Positions 34,981 to 46,676 of a stretch of 64,000 bases of DNA are shown here, piece by piece; the stretch's first letter is position 1, and every line of letters begins with the position of its first letter. Made by a program: the position numbers and the translations under genes. The DNA is from Episyrphus balteatus (Eukaryota; Arthropoda; Insecta; Diptera; Syrphidae): contig NC_079135.1 of assembly GCF_945859705.1 (NCBI RefSeq), forward strand, positions 80,732,253 to 80,796,252, in the 5' to 3' direction. The notes under the pieces were generated by a model, which ran no database searches, was not told the DNA's origin, and saw only the letters and a program-made list of their open reading frames with translations.

Positions 34981-37467
34981 AGTGGAGTAACTAAAGCTCA
35001 AAAATTGGCAATATTAGGGAACCCGGCCGAACAGCTTAGATTTTGATGATCTTTTTTTTCAAACGTCGGTAATTAGAAATACTTTAAAGTCTATAGATTA
35101 AAAATTGCCGGTGTTGCCGTTTTGATTTTTTAAATTTAATTGAAGATTTTTGTGAACAAAAACAAATTTTTTTCAAAAATTTTTCTTAAATTTCATAAAT
35201 TAACTGATGCCAAAAGATTGTCTAGGAAATTCAAGGAAAAAAAATATATGGGAGTGAGGGACAATCTTCCATAGTTCAAGCAATAGATGCAATTTTCTTA
35301 TTAATTGACTTCAAACACAAAAAAAAATATTTGAACACAACGGCAACACCTACAATATTCAAATATACATTTTTTAAAAGCTAGAAGCTTGGTAATATAT
35401 GTAAAATTAAAATTAAGTTAATTGAATGAACGGCTTTTGAAAGAATGGTAATTGAACTCAGATTTTTGAAACAAAAAAATTATTGAAAAAATTTTAACAT
35501 GTCGTTTTTTAAACTTGGTCGTAATATAAAATGCATTTATTTTCAAATTTTTTTGGACGCATTTATTATGATTTTAAATTATAATATGTATTACGGTTTA
35601 TGAAAAAAATTAAAAAGTATTTTATTTTCGAAGAACTTTTTTTAATAAAAGTTTTGAAAAAAAATTTAACTTATTTTTTTTTTTAAAGTTCAACATCTAA
35701 ACATAAAATTATTTTTTATTCATTTAAAAACCCTTACTGTTGAAAGTTAAATAGCAAAAATTTAAAGTTCCTATTTTCCACAGTCTCTGAGAAAATTAAT
35801 TATTTCAATGCAAAAATTCAGTTTAAAAAAAAAAAAAACCATTGAAATTGAAGTAATTTTTAATTTTTTTTTTCAAAAGTGTGATATATTTTACCTTTTT
35901 TGCTTCGAAATTCAACTGATAATATTTATGGCCAAAAATTTTTTTTAAATAAATTCATATTTTATTAGAAAAAGTTTGGAAAAAAGTCATTTTAAATTTT
36001 TCTAATAACATTTTTTTTTTTTAATTCTGAGTTTGAGGACCATTTTTTCAAAAAGTCTTGATCAAATTTAGTGGATTTAAATTCAAGAGATAAGAATGAG
36101 CTTCTGGCTTTTTAAAAATGTATCTTAAAATATTGTAGGTGTTGCCGTTGTTTTCAAAATATTTTTTTTGTGATTGAGGTCAGAATGTTAGAAAATTGCA
36201 TTTATCGCTTGAACGATGGAAGATTGTCCCTTACTGCCTTTTATATATTTTCCTTAAATTACCTAGAGAATCTTTTGCTATCATTTGTTTTATGAAATTT
36301 AAGCAAAAAAAATGGTTTTGTTAAAAAAAAATTTAATTTTAATTTTAAAAAATAATACGGCAACACCGGCAATTTTTAATCTATAGACTTTAAAGTATTT
36401 TTAATTACCTACGTTTGAAAAAAAAAATCGTCAAAATCAGAGCTGTTCGGCCGGGTTCCCTAATAATTTGCTTTAGTTACTCTACTAATACTTATGCGTA
36501 ATTCTAAGAAAAATCTAAGGTATTAGGTTTAAAACATTTTCGTAATATAAATTGCATTTATTTTTCAAATTTTTTGGCCACATTTATAAAGATTTGAAAT
36601 TAAAAAAGGAAATATCAATTTGTATTACAGTTTATGAAAAAAATTAAAAAGTATTTCATTTTCGAATTCAATTGAAGTTAAAAAAAAATTAACTTATTTT
36701 TTTTTTAAGTTCAACATTTAAATATGTATAAAGCTATTTTTACTTCATTCAATAGCTCTTATTGTTGAAAGTTAAATAGCAAAAGTTTAAAATTCTTATT
36801 TGCCAAAGTCTTTGAAAAAATCAATTATTTCAATGCAAAAAATCAGTTTTTATCAAAAAATCCAATGAAATTGAAGTAATTTTTAATTTTTTTTTTTTTT
36901 TCAAAACTGTAATAAAAATTACCTTTTCCTCTCCATAATTCATCAGACTATAATAATGGCCAAACACTTTTTCAAAATAAATGTGAATTTTACTACGAAA
37001 AAGTTTGAAAAAAAGCCATTTAAAAATTAGTAGTAACTTTTTTTCCAATTGAGGACCAATCTTTCAAAAACTCTTGATTATAGTGAATTTAAATTTTTAC
37101 AGATGGAAATGAAATTCTGGCTTTTTAAAAACGTGTATGCAAATATTGTAGGTGCTGCCGTTGTGTTCAAAATATTTTGTTTGCGTTTGAAGTCAGTTTG
37201 TGAGAAAGTTGAAGATTGTCTTTTACTACCACATACTTTTTTTTCCTTAAATTACCTAGAGAATCTTTTGGTATCATTTATTTTTTGAAATTTAAGCAAA
37301 AAAAATGTTTTTGTTAAAAAAAAATTAATTTATAAAAAAAAAAACAGTACGGCAACATCCGCAATTTATAAACTGTAGACTTAAAAGTATTTTTGATTGC
37401 CGACGTTTAAAAAAAAATCAAATCTGTTCGGCCGGGTTCCCTATTAATTTGCTTTAGTTACTCCACT
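34981..37467. mobile_element. Foldback AGTGGAGTAACTAAAGC with duplicated right arm
   Basis: The left end AGTGGAGTAACTAAAGC (34,981) is matched by right ends GCTTTAGTTACTCTACT (to 36,486) and GCTTTAGTTACTCCACT (to 37,467). GGGAACCCGGCCGAACAG and CGGCAACACCGGCAATTTTT mark each end. The segment from about 35,500 to 36,486 is repeated directly as about 36,530-37,467, so the element has one left and two right arms. No transposase frame is visible. Confidence 0.8.
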
Positions 37468-38706
37468 TATAAAAATTATTGCAATGTCTACGAGCTTCAA
37501 ATTAATTTTTCAAATATCATAAAATTTAAAATTTCATAGGTAAATCTATGAAAAAGTTGAAATATTGTAAAACACCAGCACATTATTGCTCACAGTTTCC
37601 TTAATAATTGCTGGATTTGTATATCAATAGAAATGCAATATGATATAAAATTAAAAAAAAAAATAAAAACCTTGAAAATTTTTGAAAAACTAAAGCAAGA
37701 AAGTCTTCAATTCCAAAAACTGACTAAATATTACACTTTTAACTGTTATGATTACTTTTTTTTCGCAAACTTGATAAATTAAAAATGTATCCATATCAAA
37801 CATTATTGTGCGTCAATTACAAGCTTCATGAGAAATAATTGAATTATCCTTATCTGTAAAGCAAAATTCAAGGCTTTTAGTCATAAAATGAAATAATTTT
37901 TGAACTCTGGATTAATCTTAAAAAAACAATTAATTATAAATTCGGAAATTAATTTTTGATCATTATAAATGCGATTTTAAATGAAAGATAACATTCAAAG
38001 CTTATTAGGGAAAGTGGGGGAAAGGCCGCCTGGCTTTTCAGTGTTTAACTGTCTTAAAACCAATAAAAAACTTCTTCTAATTAAAATAAAGGGGCATTAA
38101 TAGTCGTCTTAAGACCCCGGTTTATCTTAGACTATGGTTTATGAAATGTTATTTAAAAAGGATAAACTCCAGTCTTTTTTAGTAATAACTTAGACAGCGT
38201 CAATGAATATGGCCCATAGTTTTTTTTCATTAAGTTTATTATTTTTTTTTAGAAACTCTCAAAATTAATAAAAAACACTGAAAAGAAGATAATACGTTTT
38301 GAAAAAACATAAAAAAAAACTTTCTTGGCCCCACATGAGGGTAAGACCGCCCTATCAAATTTTGTTGGTAGACAAATTGTTTCTTTTGTTTTTAAATGCA
38401 ATCTATTTGCAATAATAACACACGTATGATAATATTTTCATTAGTTCTTCCTCCAGTCATTTATCTTTCTGGTAACTTTAACGGGTACCTTCTTTTTTCA
38501 CTTTTTTCAGCTACCTTTTTGATTTTAATATGTCTTTTAATTTTATCTTTACGACTTTACTTCTTTCGCAGAAAATATTTTTGAATATTTACTATCTATA
38601 TAGTAAAAGAAATGCTAAAAATACTACCGATTAACATGAACGATAACATTTGATGAAAAGTCACAAAATTTACTGTCTCAATTGAACTTGCTCAAACTTA
38701 CAAACG
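37468..38706. other. Tandem unit, then AT-rich sequence
   Basis: To about 37,860 this is a diverged tandem unit (see 34,553). Beyond that, GGGGAAAGGCCGCC (38,020) and GGGTAAGACCGCCC (38,340) may be degenerate ends of something, but I could not pair them reliably. No gene seen. Confidence 0.4.
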
Positions 38707-38910
38707 TAGTCGACCACATTGTAGGTATATATATTTCTATACTACTATCATGAAGTCGAATTTAGTATTACTTTAATTCACAACTATTTTGAGGTAGCGA
38801 TCAGTGCATTTATTTCATACAAATTCTGCTTTTTTAAGCTCCCACTAGAGTTTCTAAGATCGTTTGTCTCCATGATAGTACTATGGAAATATATATACAA
38901 TGGTCGACCA
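38707..38910. mobile_element. 204-bp inverted-repeat MITE (GTCGACCA)
   Basis: TAGTCGACCACATTGTAGG mirrors TATACAATGGTCGACCA. Both arms continue with TATATATTTCTATA and ACTATCATG words. The stem is about 45 bp with several mismatches. No coding. Confidence 0.75.
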
Positions 38911-39889
38911 TACCAGAAGGCACTTATTTTATGTTACAAGTGTTGCCAATATTACTTTTTTTCATGCAACAAAGTGCAACGCACTTAACCCTAGATGAAT
39001 TTTTAATAAAAAAGAATATTAGAAATTGCAATTGTTTTTGTAGGCTTATATGAAAATATGAATATTTTCAAGCGTATATATATATATTTTTTTTTTTGTA
39101 AAATACACAGATTTTTAAAAATTATATTGTTTTTTAATACTTTTGAGTACTTATGACAGTTTTGTTTTTGAAGTGAAAACTTCTTTAGTATCGTAGTGAT
39201 TTGAAACAAGATGAAACGAAAAAGCGACACGAAAAATAATTTGATTATAACTTCTTTGTTTTAATAGATAGATAAATTAAATTTATACTGTAGATAGGTA
39301 ATTAAATAAACTATGACTGTGCAATTTCATTTTCATTCAATTTCTATTAATTTTCTATTAATTTCATATACAATATCCTGAGATAATTATCATACAATCA
39401 GAAATCAATATTATGTTCCGTCAATAGAAAGCATGAGAGATAATTGAAACAGGAGATGTACCTATAATAAAATTTTTTAGATTCAAAAGTTGATACTTGA
39501 TCATCAAAATACATAATATTGTTTAAGTTATAATAAACTTTGCATATAAACAAACTCAAACCCACTTTACTGTTAACCCCACTAAAACTTTAACCCCACC
39601 CTTATTCCTATAACGTGTCCAAGAAGTAGTTTTTTAAATGATTAAATGTATTCATGTGTACAACAAAAACAAAAAGAAACAACAAGCACCAAACAGCAAA
39701 CAAGGACCAACAACAACCAAACACCCCAATAACCAACCAAACAACTTAATAACAAAAAAACAAACATGAAACAATGAACATCAGAGAATAAACAACAATT
39801 AACAATCGACAGACAAAAAACAAGAGGCAACCAAACAATTAAATCATTATACAACCAAACAACAAAACACTTACAACAAACGAACAATC
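38911..39889. repeat. Head fragment of the 48.5-kb repeat, then CAAACA-rich DNA
   Basis: 39,165-39,400 (GTGAAAACTTCTTTAGTATC, TTTGAAACAAGATGAAACG) is an inverted match to 48,420-48,600. From 39,650 the plus strand becomes almost T-free and G-poor, rich in ACAACAAAC words, leading into the simple repeat. Confidence 0.6.
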
Positions 39890-40115
39890 AAACAAACAAT
39901 CAAACAAACAATCAAACAAACAATCAAATAAACAATCAAACAAACAATCAAACAAACAATCAAACAAACAATCAAACAAACAATCAATCAAACAAACAAT
40001 TAAACAATCAAACATACAATCAAACACAATCAAACAAACAATCAAATAAACAATCAAACAAACAATCAAACACACAATCAAACAATCAAACAAATAAACA
40101 AACATACAAATAATC
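39890..40115. repeat. Simple repeat (CAAACAAACAAT)n
   Basis: The 12-bp unit CAAACAAACAAT runs with small length changes for about 220 bp. Minus-strand frames of CLFDCLFDC type here are an artefact of the repeat. Confidence 0.95.
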
Positions 40116-40159
40116 TAACCAACATTCAACTATATACATAAAACACTATATACATAAAA

Positions 40160-40215
40160 CACTATTTGATTGCACTCATAACCATAGCAGCGAAGCGCTA
40201 TGCAACGGGCGGGTC
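40160..40215 (+). mobile_element. Helitron-like 3' terminus
   Basis: A 6-bp stem CATAGC/GCTATG enclosing AGCGAAGC is followed by CAACGGGCGGGTCGGCTAGT. The GCGAAGC hairpin and CTAG-T end are typical of insect Helitrons. Only the end is recognisable; the simple repeat just upstream may belong to it. Confidence 0.45.
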
Positions 40216-40440
40216 GGCTAGTAGCTCCATAAATCAATTATGCACTTACAAGAAAGCAAAAATTCATTATGCGGCTGAGTCTCATATTCTATTTTTTTTA
40301 GCAATATCTCTCCAAAACATTTATAAAAAAAGTGCTTTTTAAAACATTTGAATAAACATTGAAAACATTAAATGAAAAAATCCCGTTTTGGCAATTGTAT
40401 GATAATACACAATACTGCACAACAAAGATGTTTAAGTTAT

Positions 40441-40600
40441 AACGCGAAGTGGAAAAAAATTTGCTCACATGAGAATCTATTTAAATTGCACAAGCCAAAC
40501 GCGAAGCGGAGAAAAATTTTGCAAAAGGGTGAATAAATTTTGAGGTGTGAAAATAAAAATTCGCGCGAATTTTTTTTCCGCTTCGCTTTCCGCCAATTAA
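40441..40600. repeat. Conserved foldback core, copy 2
   Basis: AACGCGAAGCGGAGAAAAATT, GAGGTGTGAAAATAAAAATT, CGCGCGAATTTTTTTTCCGC and CTTTCCGCCAATTAATTGGG match the FB-1 core at 596-790 nearly base for base. The termini around it use unrelated words. Confidence 0.8.
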
Positions 40601-41093
40601 TTGGGATTTATTTGTTTTTAATCTCTATGTGATAATTAATTAGCCCGCTTTGTTTGAGAGTAGTTCCCAAAATAAGTGGCGATAATCACTATAATGAGAC
40701 TTTAAACTAATCGTCTTTTGAACAAAACTTTGTTCTTCTTTGCTTTGTGCGAGTTTTCGAAAATAACTTCAATAAGCTTTACAAATAAAACTCGAGTCAG
40801 TTAAGAAAAAAACATAAAACTTTCAAAAAAAAAAAAAAAAAAATTATAAAAAAAAAATCAATTTACAAATATTGTTGAAAAAAAATTACAATTTACAAAT
40901 TAATATTCCTTAAGCACCTTTAACATCTTTTTCGACATTATGGAGTTCTGGCTCACTTTTTTGTGAGTTTCTGACACCCTTGGGTGGGTTGTTAGTCCAT
41001 AATTTATTTGTGGACTTATAACCCACCCAAGTGAGTCAGTAGTCGATTATGGACTTTTGGCCCGTGGACTTATGACCCTGCACCGATTCGAAC

Positions 41094-41870
41094 ACATCAC
41101 ATTTATCTAAGAGCCTACTTAACATGCCACTCGATAATTTTATTAAGTACAACAGCCGGAAAAAGTATTTTGACAAAATGAACATTTTTCTTACTGATGA
41201 GAATAATCTGTAACGGTTAAACATAAAATAAGGAAGTTGACGGTTATTTAATAAGTATATTATGGTGAATCTCATGATCGAGGCTGCATTTTTTGTATAA
41301 AAAGTGCTAATTTTTGAAGGAAAAAAGTATTTTGACAAACGTTCTTTTTCAATGTTGGTAAGGTAAGGTAATGCATTTTACATGTTTCAAGAACGTAAAA
41401 AACTGAAAGACTTGTTAGGGCTCCGATTTGTAAAAAAGTGGGCAAAACGTCATAATTTCGGTGCGTCTGTTAAAAAAAAAAACCTGTGGAGAACTGAATT
41501 TATCGCGGGAATCTATAAATTACCAAATATTAAAACACAAAAATATAATTATACTATGCAAAATTTACCATAAATGGACAAAAAATGAAAAAATGCACTA
41601 AAAAAACAGACGCATTTTGAGGAATTCACTTTAAATCGCGGACTGAGTCCAAAATCCCTGAATTTGGAAATGCAGTTCTTTCATAAAAAACTTTGTTAGC
41701 AAAAGTTCCCTTTGCAGGAAAAATGTTCATTTTGTCAAAATACTTTTTCCGACCATTGTATAGCACAGTTAAACTATTTTTCAAAGTATTGAAAACGCGC
41801 CAGCCATTATATCTAAAAATAAGCTGCAATTTTCGGTAGCTCAGATATCTTTGTGCATAATCTTACCTCT
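41094..41870 (-). repeat. Inverted, diverged copy of the 6.6-7.1 kb repeat
   Basis: AAAAGTATTTTGACAAAATG, ACTGATGAGAATAATCTGTA and GGTAAGGTAAGGTAATGCAT are complements of phrases at 6860-7060. TAAAAAAACAGACGCATTTTG near 41,600 and the second CATTTTGTCAAAATACTTTTT at 41,740 continue the match. The CTAG-type end seen at 7139 is absent. Confidence 0.7.
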
Positions 41871-42417
41871 TTGAAAATTTTTGGTATCAGAAAGACAGTT
41901 CTTTGTAGCAGACAACATTCAAACCTAATAAGAGTTCACTCATATACAAGTCAAAGCGATTAGTAGATATCTTTACTTTCTATGACAATGTCTCATTCTT
42001 GTTTTATTTTTTCTTAATCTCAATTTTTTAACTTCTTCACTATAGCAATGTTGATTTTGATTAAAACCTCACAGTTTTGTATATTAAGCCAAACTTAACA
42101 TTTTACTTCTTAAATATGTATAAGTTAACATCATCACATAGAGAAAAACTTCAATTTTATTATTTTAGGATAAACAAAAGTTTTTTATTCGTTGGGTTAC
42201 AGAGAAAATTTTTTCTTAACTAATTTATTTAAAACATTTTATTTAAAGCTTTAACTTTAAATTAAATTTAAAAAGCTAATAAAAGTAATTAACTTATTTT
42301 TTTTTTTTTTTCAACAAAAAAAATTAATTTAGTTCCGAAAAAAATATATTTTTTTTTTGTGGAAGACAGTTATAATCTGTAATGGGACGACAACTTTCCC
42401 ACTTTACTGCTTCACCT
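41871..42417. other. AT-rich stretch, nothing recognised
   Basis: A/T runs only; no frame, termini or RNA-like structure. Confidence 0.4.
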
Positions 42418-42591
42418 TTAGGCCCATTTCACACATAGCCGGAAATCGGGAAAACGGCCCGGATAGCCGGTTGCTAGATACATGTTCTTATGGGTGCCTT
42501 CGCACGATTAAATTGAAAACGTATGAAGCAAAACCGGCTACCCGGCCGGTTAGACTGTCGCCGCCGCCGGCTACGTGTGCAATGGGCCTTA
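42418..42591. mobile_element. TTA-flanked GC-rich MITE (GGCCCATT)
   Basis: GGCCCATTTCACACATAGCC (42,421) mirrors GGCTACGTGTGCAATGGGCC (to 42,588). TTA is duplicated on both sides, fitting PIF/Harbinger. The word CCGGCTACCCGG and variants repeat inside. It is 168 bp and strikingly GC-rich for this window. Confidence 0.92.
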
Positions 42592-42900
42592 GACTTCACA
42601 TTTTAGGTTCTATTAAGATGAATCAAAAAAACATACTCCCACGCTTTCGATATAAATTAATAAAATCCAAATATTAAGGCGCCAATAGAAGTTTAATTTC
42701 AAAAGTCCGAAATCATTGAATTTTTAAAGAATTTTTGTTAAACATAATTTTTGTATAAAAAAAAGAATCCTTTTACCATTTTTAAGAAGACATTTTAACA
42801 AAAATAGCTTCTCATTTTTCTGTTTTCGGTAAATTTTGTTTTTGATTTAATAAATCAATTTTTAAACACGTTTAAAAAAATCAAAATTATACTAGTAATC

Positions 42901-43400
42901 CAGTCAAATAAGGGTTTTATATAGGAATGAATGCTAATAGAATTTTTTTTGCTCAATACCTTCGTTTTGGCATTCTATAACATACCTCAAAAGTCTAGAA
43001 AAATCTCATGTCCGCAAGTTGCGATTTTCAAGGTCAAAGCGCGAAATGGAGATTTTCAAAATTAGCAATAATAGACAATGGTATATTATATACACATATG
43101 ATACATGACTTCGAGGTATTTTTTAATGCTGATTCCAAATATCTAAAATCAAGGCACTCTGACGTCTCTCAAAAAAGTTATACCAGTTTTTCATCTGTGA
43201 ACCCATATTATTATAACAGTTGCAAACTTACTACCGAAAAACCCTTAACATTTATTGTAGATTGACCAAATATTGCAAGAAGGTTTTCATATTCATTATC
43301 ACTAAGAATCAAAACAATGCAATGAAAAAAACATTCATATCTATGAAAAATTGGTATTTTTTGAGAAAAGGGGAAATTTTGGGATATGCACTAAAAAACA
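42901..43400. mobile_element. Foldback family A, copy 2 (left part)
   Basis: CAGTCAAATAAGGG to GGTATTTTTTGAGAAAAGGG aligns with 10,533-10,990 throughout. The right inverted arm is missing: the next element starts at about 43,409. The match at protein level (SSVNPYYY) is a by-product of shared DNA, since the differences are mostly amino-acid-changing. Confidence 0.85.
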
Positions 43401-43408
43401 TCCTGGTA

Positions 43409-43864
43409 CAATCTTGGAGTTAGTGCTAATATCTATCTTTTTTTGGATATTCTATAACTTATGTCAAAAATGTAAAAAAAATCTCATGTCCGCAAGTCCT
43501 AATTTTCAGGTTAAACTAAGTTAGGTGCAGATTAAAAAAAACTTAATAAGAAAAGTTTAAATTATTATATGTATACCAACATAAGCGACATGATTTAAGG
43601 GTATTTTTTAACACTTATTCCAACAATACTCACAAACAAGTCGACCTGACCATCCCTGAAAAGTAATGCACCTTATTCATGTTGATCTGAGACAAATATT
43701 TGAAGTGTTGTTTTTCAATTTTTTAAAATCTGCACCTTATCTCAAACCAGGAAAATTAGGACTTGCGGACATGAGATTTTTTTACATTTTTGACATAAGT
43801 TATAGAATATCCAAACAAAGATAGAAACAAAAAAATTAGCCTATTAGCACTAACTCCAAGATTG
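43409..43864. mobile_element. Foldback related to family A (CAATCTTGGAGTTAG)
   Basis: CAATCTTGGAGTTAGTGCTA mirrors TAGCACTAACTCCAAGATTG. The arms include GATATTCTATAACTTATGTC and GACTTGCGGACATGAGATTT, clearly related to but diverged from the family A arms. It replaces the expected right arm of copy 2, so it is either a nested insertion or a recombinant. Confidence 0.75.
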
Positions 43865-43868
43865 GTTT

Positions 43869-44398
43869 TCGTCGGCGGAAAGCAAAATTGTTCTAAGTCA
43901 CAAAAAGCAAATTTTACATTGGACCATATTTAAGTTTCAAATTGATTGAAAGTGACATTTTTTTGCTTGTCGGTAAATTTTAAGTTACATACATATGTTT
44001 TTTATAAAGTTTGTTCTCTCCTTTTGAAGAAACCAAACAAACTTTCTTCAATAGTAAATACATACTATTTTTAATATTTTTAAAAACTAAAAACCTAAAA
44101 TTGGACATAGAACAATTCTTATACAAGTACGCAATTTCCTTAAATAAAAAGTGGATGTAGAACAAAATATGATGGGACTTAGAAGAATCACGAATACTCG
44201 GGTCTCATTTTCAGAAGGCTACTTATACCTGTTTTTATTGTTTGATGTCCCATTAAATTATATTATCTGCTGAAGAAATTTTTTTAGACAAAAACGATTT
44301 TCAAATTCGAAAAGAGGACCCTCAAATTAGTAAAGCTGCATCATTATCTCATTTTCGGTAAAAAGTGGATTTAGAACAATTTTACTTTCCGCCGACGA
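43869..44398. mobile_element. Foldback TCGTCGGCGGAAAG
   Basis: TCGTCGGCGGAAAG at 43,869 mirrors CTTTCCGCCGACGA ending at 44,398. Both arms carry AAAATTGTTCTAA and a TTTCGGTAAA/AAAGTGGAT pair. The left end abuts the previous element within 5 bp. The interior repeats GTTCTATGTCCAC-type words. No coding. Confidence 0.8.
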
Positions 44399-46676
44399 TA
44401 TGTATATAGATTATTCTAAATTGATTGAGATACAACGGTGGCAACTGCTTTCACATTGATGAAATTAAAATATTATATATGAAATAACTATTGAATCTTC
44501 GGCTACGACGACGTATCTTTATACATTTTCTAAAAATGGTTATTGTTATTGGGCTATTTTATTGCAACTTTTATAACAGAGACAATTTTTGAAAACAGAT
44601 TAAGCCACTAAGACTGCTATAACGAGGTGTACCTACTACCCGTTTTTCAATATCGTAAAATATATTTTAATGCCATAAAATTACAGTAAACTATGCCTAA
44701 AGCCCTTTACTAACGAGCTAATACACCTATTAATGTGCTCCTTACCCCGACAACTCTGCAAGCACCAGCACTCCATAATTATGTAAAATTTTGATGGCCA
44801 GACAAAAATCTTAAAAAATCATTATTTTTTCAATACAAAAAAAAAATTTTAACCAAAAAAAAATTACGCATACGCCACAGTGACCGTTTTAATATTGAAA
44901 TTTGATAAAAGCTAGCTATTCTTCCACTAAAACATTGCATAAATTTTATTTCCTTGTGTATTCAATGCACAATGATATACGAGTAACTGCCAAAACATAA
45001 AGTCAAATATGAAGCCCTCATTTTTTTCCATTTTTTTGTTAATTCAGAAACATTTTGGAGTACAGAAATAATTATTTGAACTGTTTTAACAAAATCTTTA
45101 AACAACATAATATGTATAGAAAAAGATCCATATAAAGCCAAAATATAATAAAAATGGAAAAAAATGTTTAAAAAACATGTGCTTCGTCTTTTTTCAAATG
45201 CCATAAATTATTTTTTTTTTTGTTTTTTAATTGATTAATTGATCTGTTTCAACTGATTTTTGTTCGAAAGTTTAGTTCATTCATTATTCGGAATGTTTTT
45301 TTTATAGTTTTTTTTTAATATTCAAAATTATTTGTTTCAAACGCTTAAGACCAAGTGGTTAATGTCATCTAGTTTTTGGGGAAATCAAAAATAACAATAC
45401 CTACTCTTTTAATTCGAACAAACAGCTTGTTTGTTAGTTCTTACATGATTGATTAAATTTTGAAGTCCAATTAAAATTGCTAAACACCAAATCGAATTTA
45501 TTTTACCATTTAAACGACTTCTGTAAATGATCTCAATTTGTAACTTCTAGAATAACATCAACACTTTCATCTTCTTCTACATATGTACACTTTAGCTGAG
45601 TTTTCCTCACATTTCATAAGAAAATAAAAACTCATTACAATTTTTTCGGGACCAAACAACAACTCTTAAAAAATAATCATGAACTGGTGTTGTAAATTTA
45701 TTGATGACAGTAGAACATAATAGAAATGCTCAACAAAAACTGAAGCACCCTTAAGTGTGCAAAACATTCTGCGACTGCGACGACTTTAGCCAGAAACAGA
45801 AACACACCAAAAGAATTATAACTTAAGAATAAACTTTCGACAATTGAAGAATAAATTTGATATTATGTTTTATTCATTTTAATGACCCAAAAGCCATTGC
45901 ATCTTACAAATTCACTGCAAATATGAGAATGCCTTCGCACCGACATCGATGTTCCCTTGTGTAATATTTGCTGAATCGTATGTAAACTTAAGCAGGAAAT
46001 CCTTAGAATGGGGGTAACAAAAATATCTAAACGTGGATACAGATACATATCCATTGTTTCTTTCCTTCTAAATTGTTTTTCTTTTTTTTTCTGTTGAAAT
46101 TGGGAAATAATTTTCTATGACTTGCCACCAAAAGGTTGGTATGGTAGCGGTAGGAGCATGTAAGTTAAAGTAACGTATGAACTTTGTATAGACAAATTGT
46201 TGCAGGCAGCACGATGAAAGAAATTTATCTATTTTCGTTATAATTAGCTACTTAGTATACATTTGGTTAAATTGGTTGTGTTGCGCAACGAAACTCTACC
46301 AAAAATGAACCGAAACTTTTCCTATTACACCAACTCTCAACATTTACAAATTACTGTAGATAAGGTGATTTGTTCATCTGAAACAAAGCTACATTACGTC
46401 CAAGCTTCTAACTAATTATCGCGTTACTTAACTGACAAATGACGGTTGTCCAGGTTCTGTGGTATGGTGCTGAGCTGGAAACATATGACTTCGATTTTTC
46501 TTAAAGGAGATTGGTAGATGAAAGAAGCAAGTGTTTCAGACACACCTAATTAAGACTTGTATGTGAATAATTTTTTTTAAGAAACCAACATTTGTTTTGA
46601 AGTTTACAAATGAGGATGAATAATGCGTGTACGGTATAGTATAATATTAGTGCCTAATATTTATTTTTTACGAACA
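44399..46676. other. AT-rich stretch, no gene recognised
   Basis: More than 2 kb with little inverted or direct repetition, so possibly older host sequence or intron. Short frames lack domain signals. Confidence 0.4.

Larger units (their letters stand above)
31392..41084. mobile_element. Foldback FB-2: matching termini 9.7 kb apart
   Basis: GGTGCAGGGTCGAAAGTCCA at 31,392 is mirrored by TGGACTTATGACCCTGCACC ending at 41,084, with alignment continuing about 75 bp (GGCCAAAAGTCCATAAT; CTCACTTGNGTGGGT). The words AAGTCCATAA and GTGGGTTATAAGTCC repeat in alternating orientation at the right end. Flanking 9-mers AGTACGAAC and GATTCGAAC agree at 6 of 9 positions, compatible with an old duplication. 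The core block shared with FB-1 lies at 40,441-40,600. Either one long element has swallowed other repeats, or two related ends lie near each other. Confidence 0.6.

Noticed and set aside
39642..40105. Cys/Leu/Phe-rich minus-strand frames
   Set aside because: Produced by the (CAAACAAACAAT)n simple repeat and the adjoining CAAC-rich DNA.
41076..41094. GTTCGAATCGG on the minus strand as a tRNA B box
   Set aside because: It is the foldback terminus plus its flank; no A box or cloverleaf can be drawn.
41190..41220. CTGATGAG motif as a hammerhead ribozyme core
   Set aside because: No stem II, GAAA or cleavage-site partner at the right spacing.
10734..43265. Similar predicted peptides (SSVNPYYYKSCKLTTE-like) at 10.8 kb and 43.1 kb suggesting a conserved gene
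   Set aside because: Both lie in copies of one foldback. The nucleotide differences are mostly amino-acid-changing and the frames open and close differently, so there is no sign of selection on protein.
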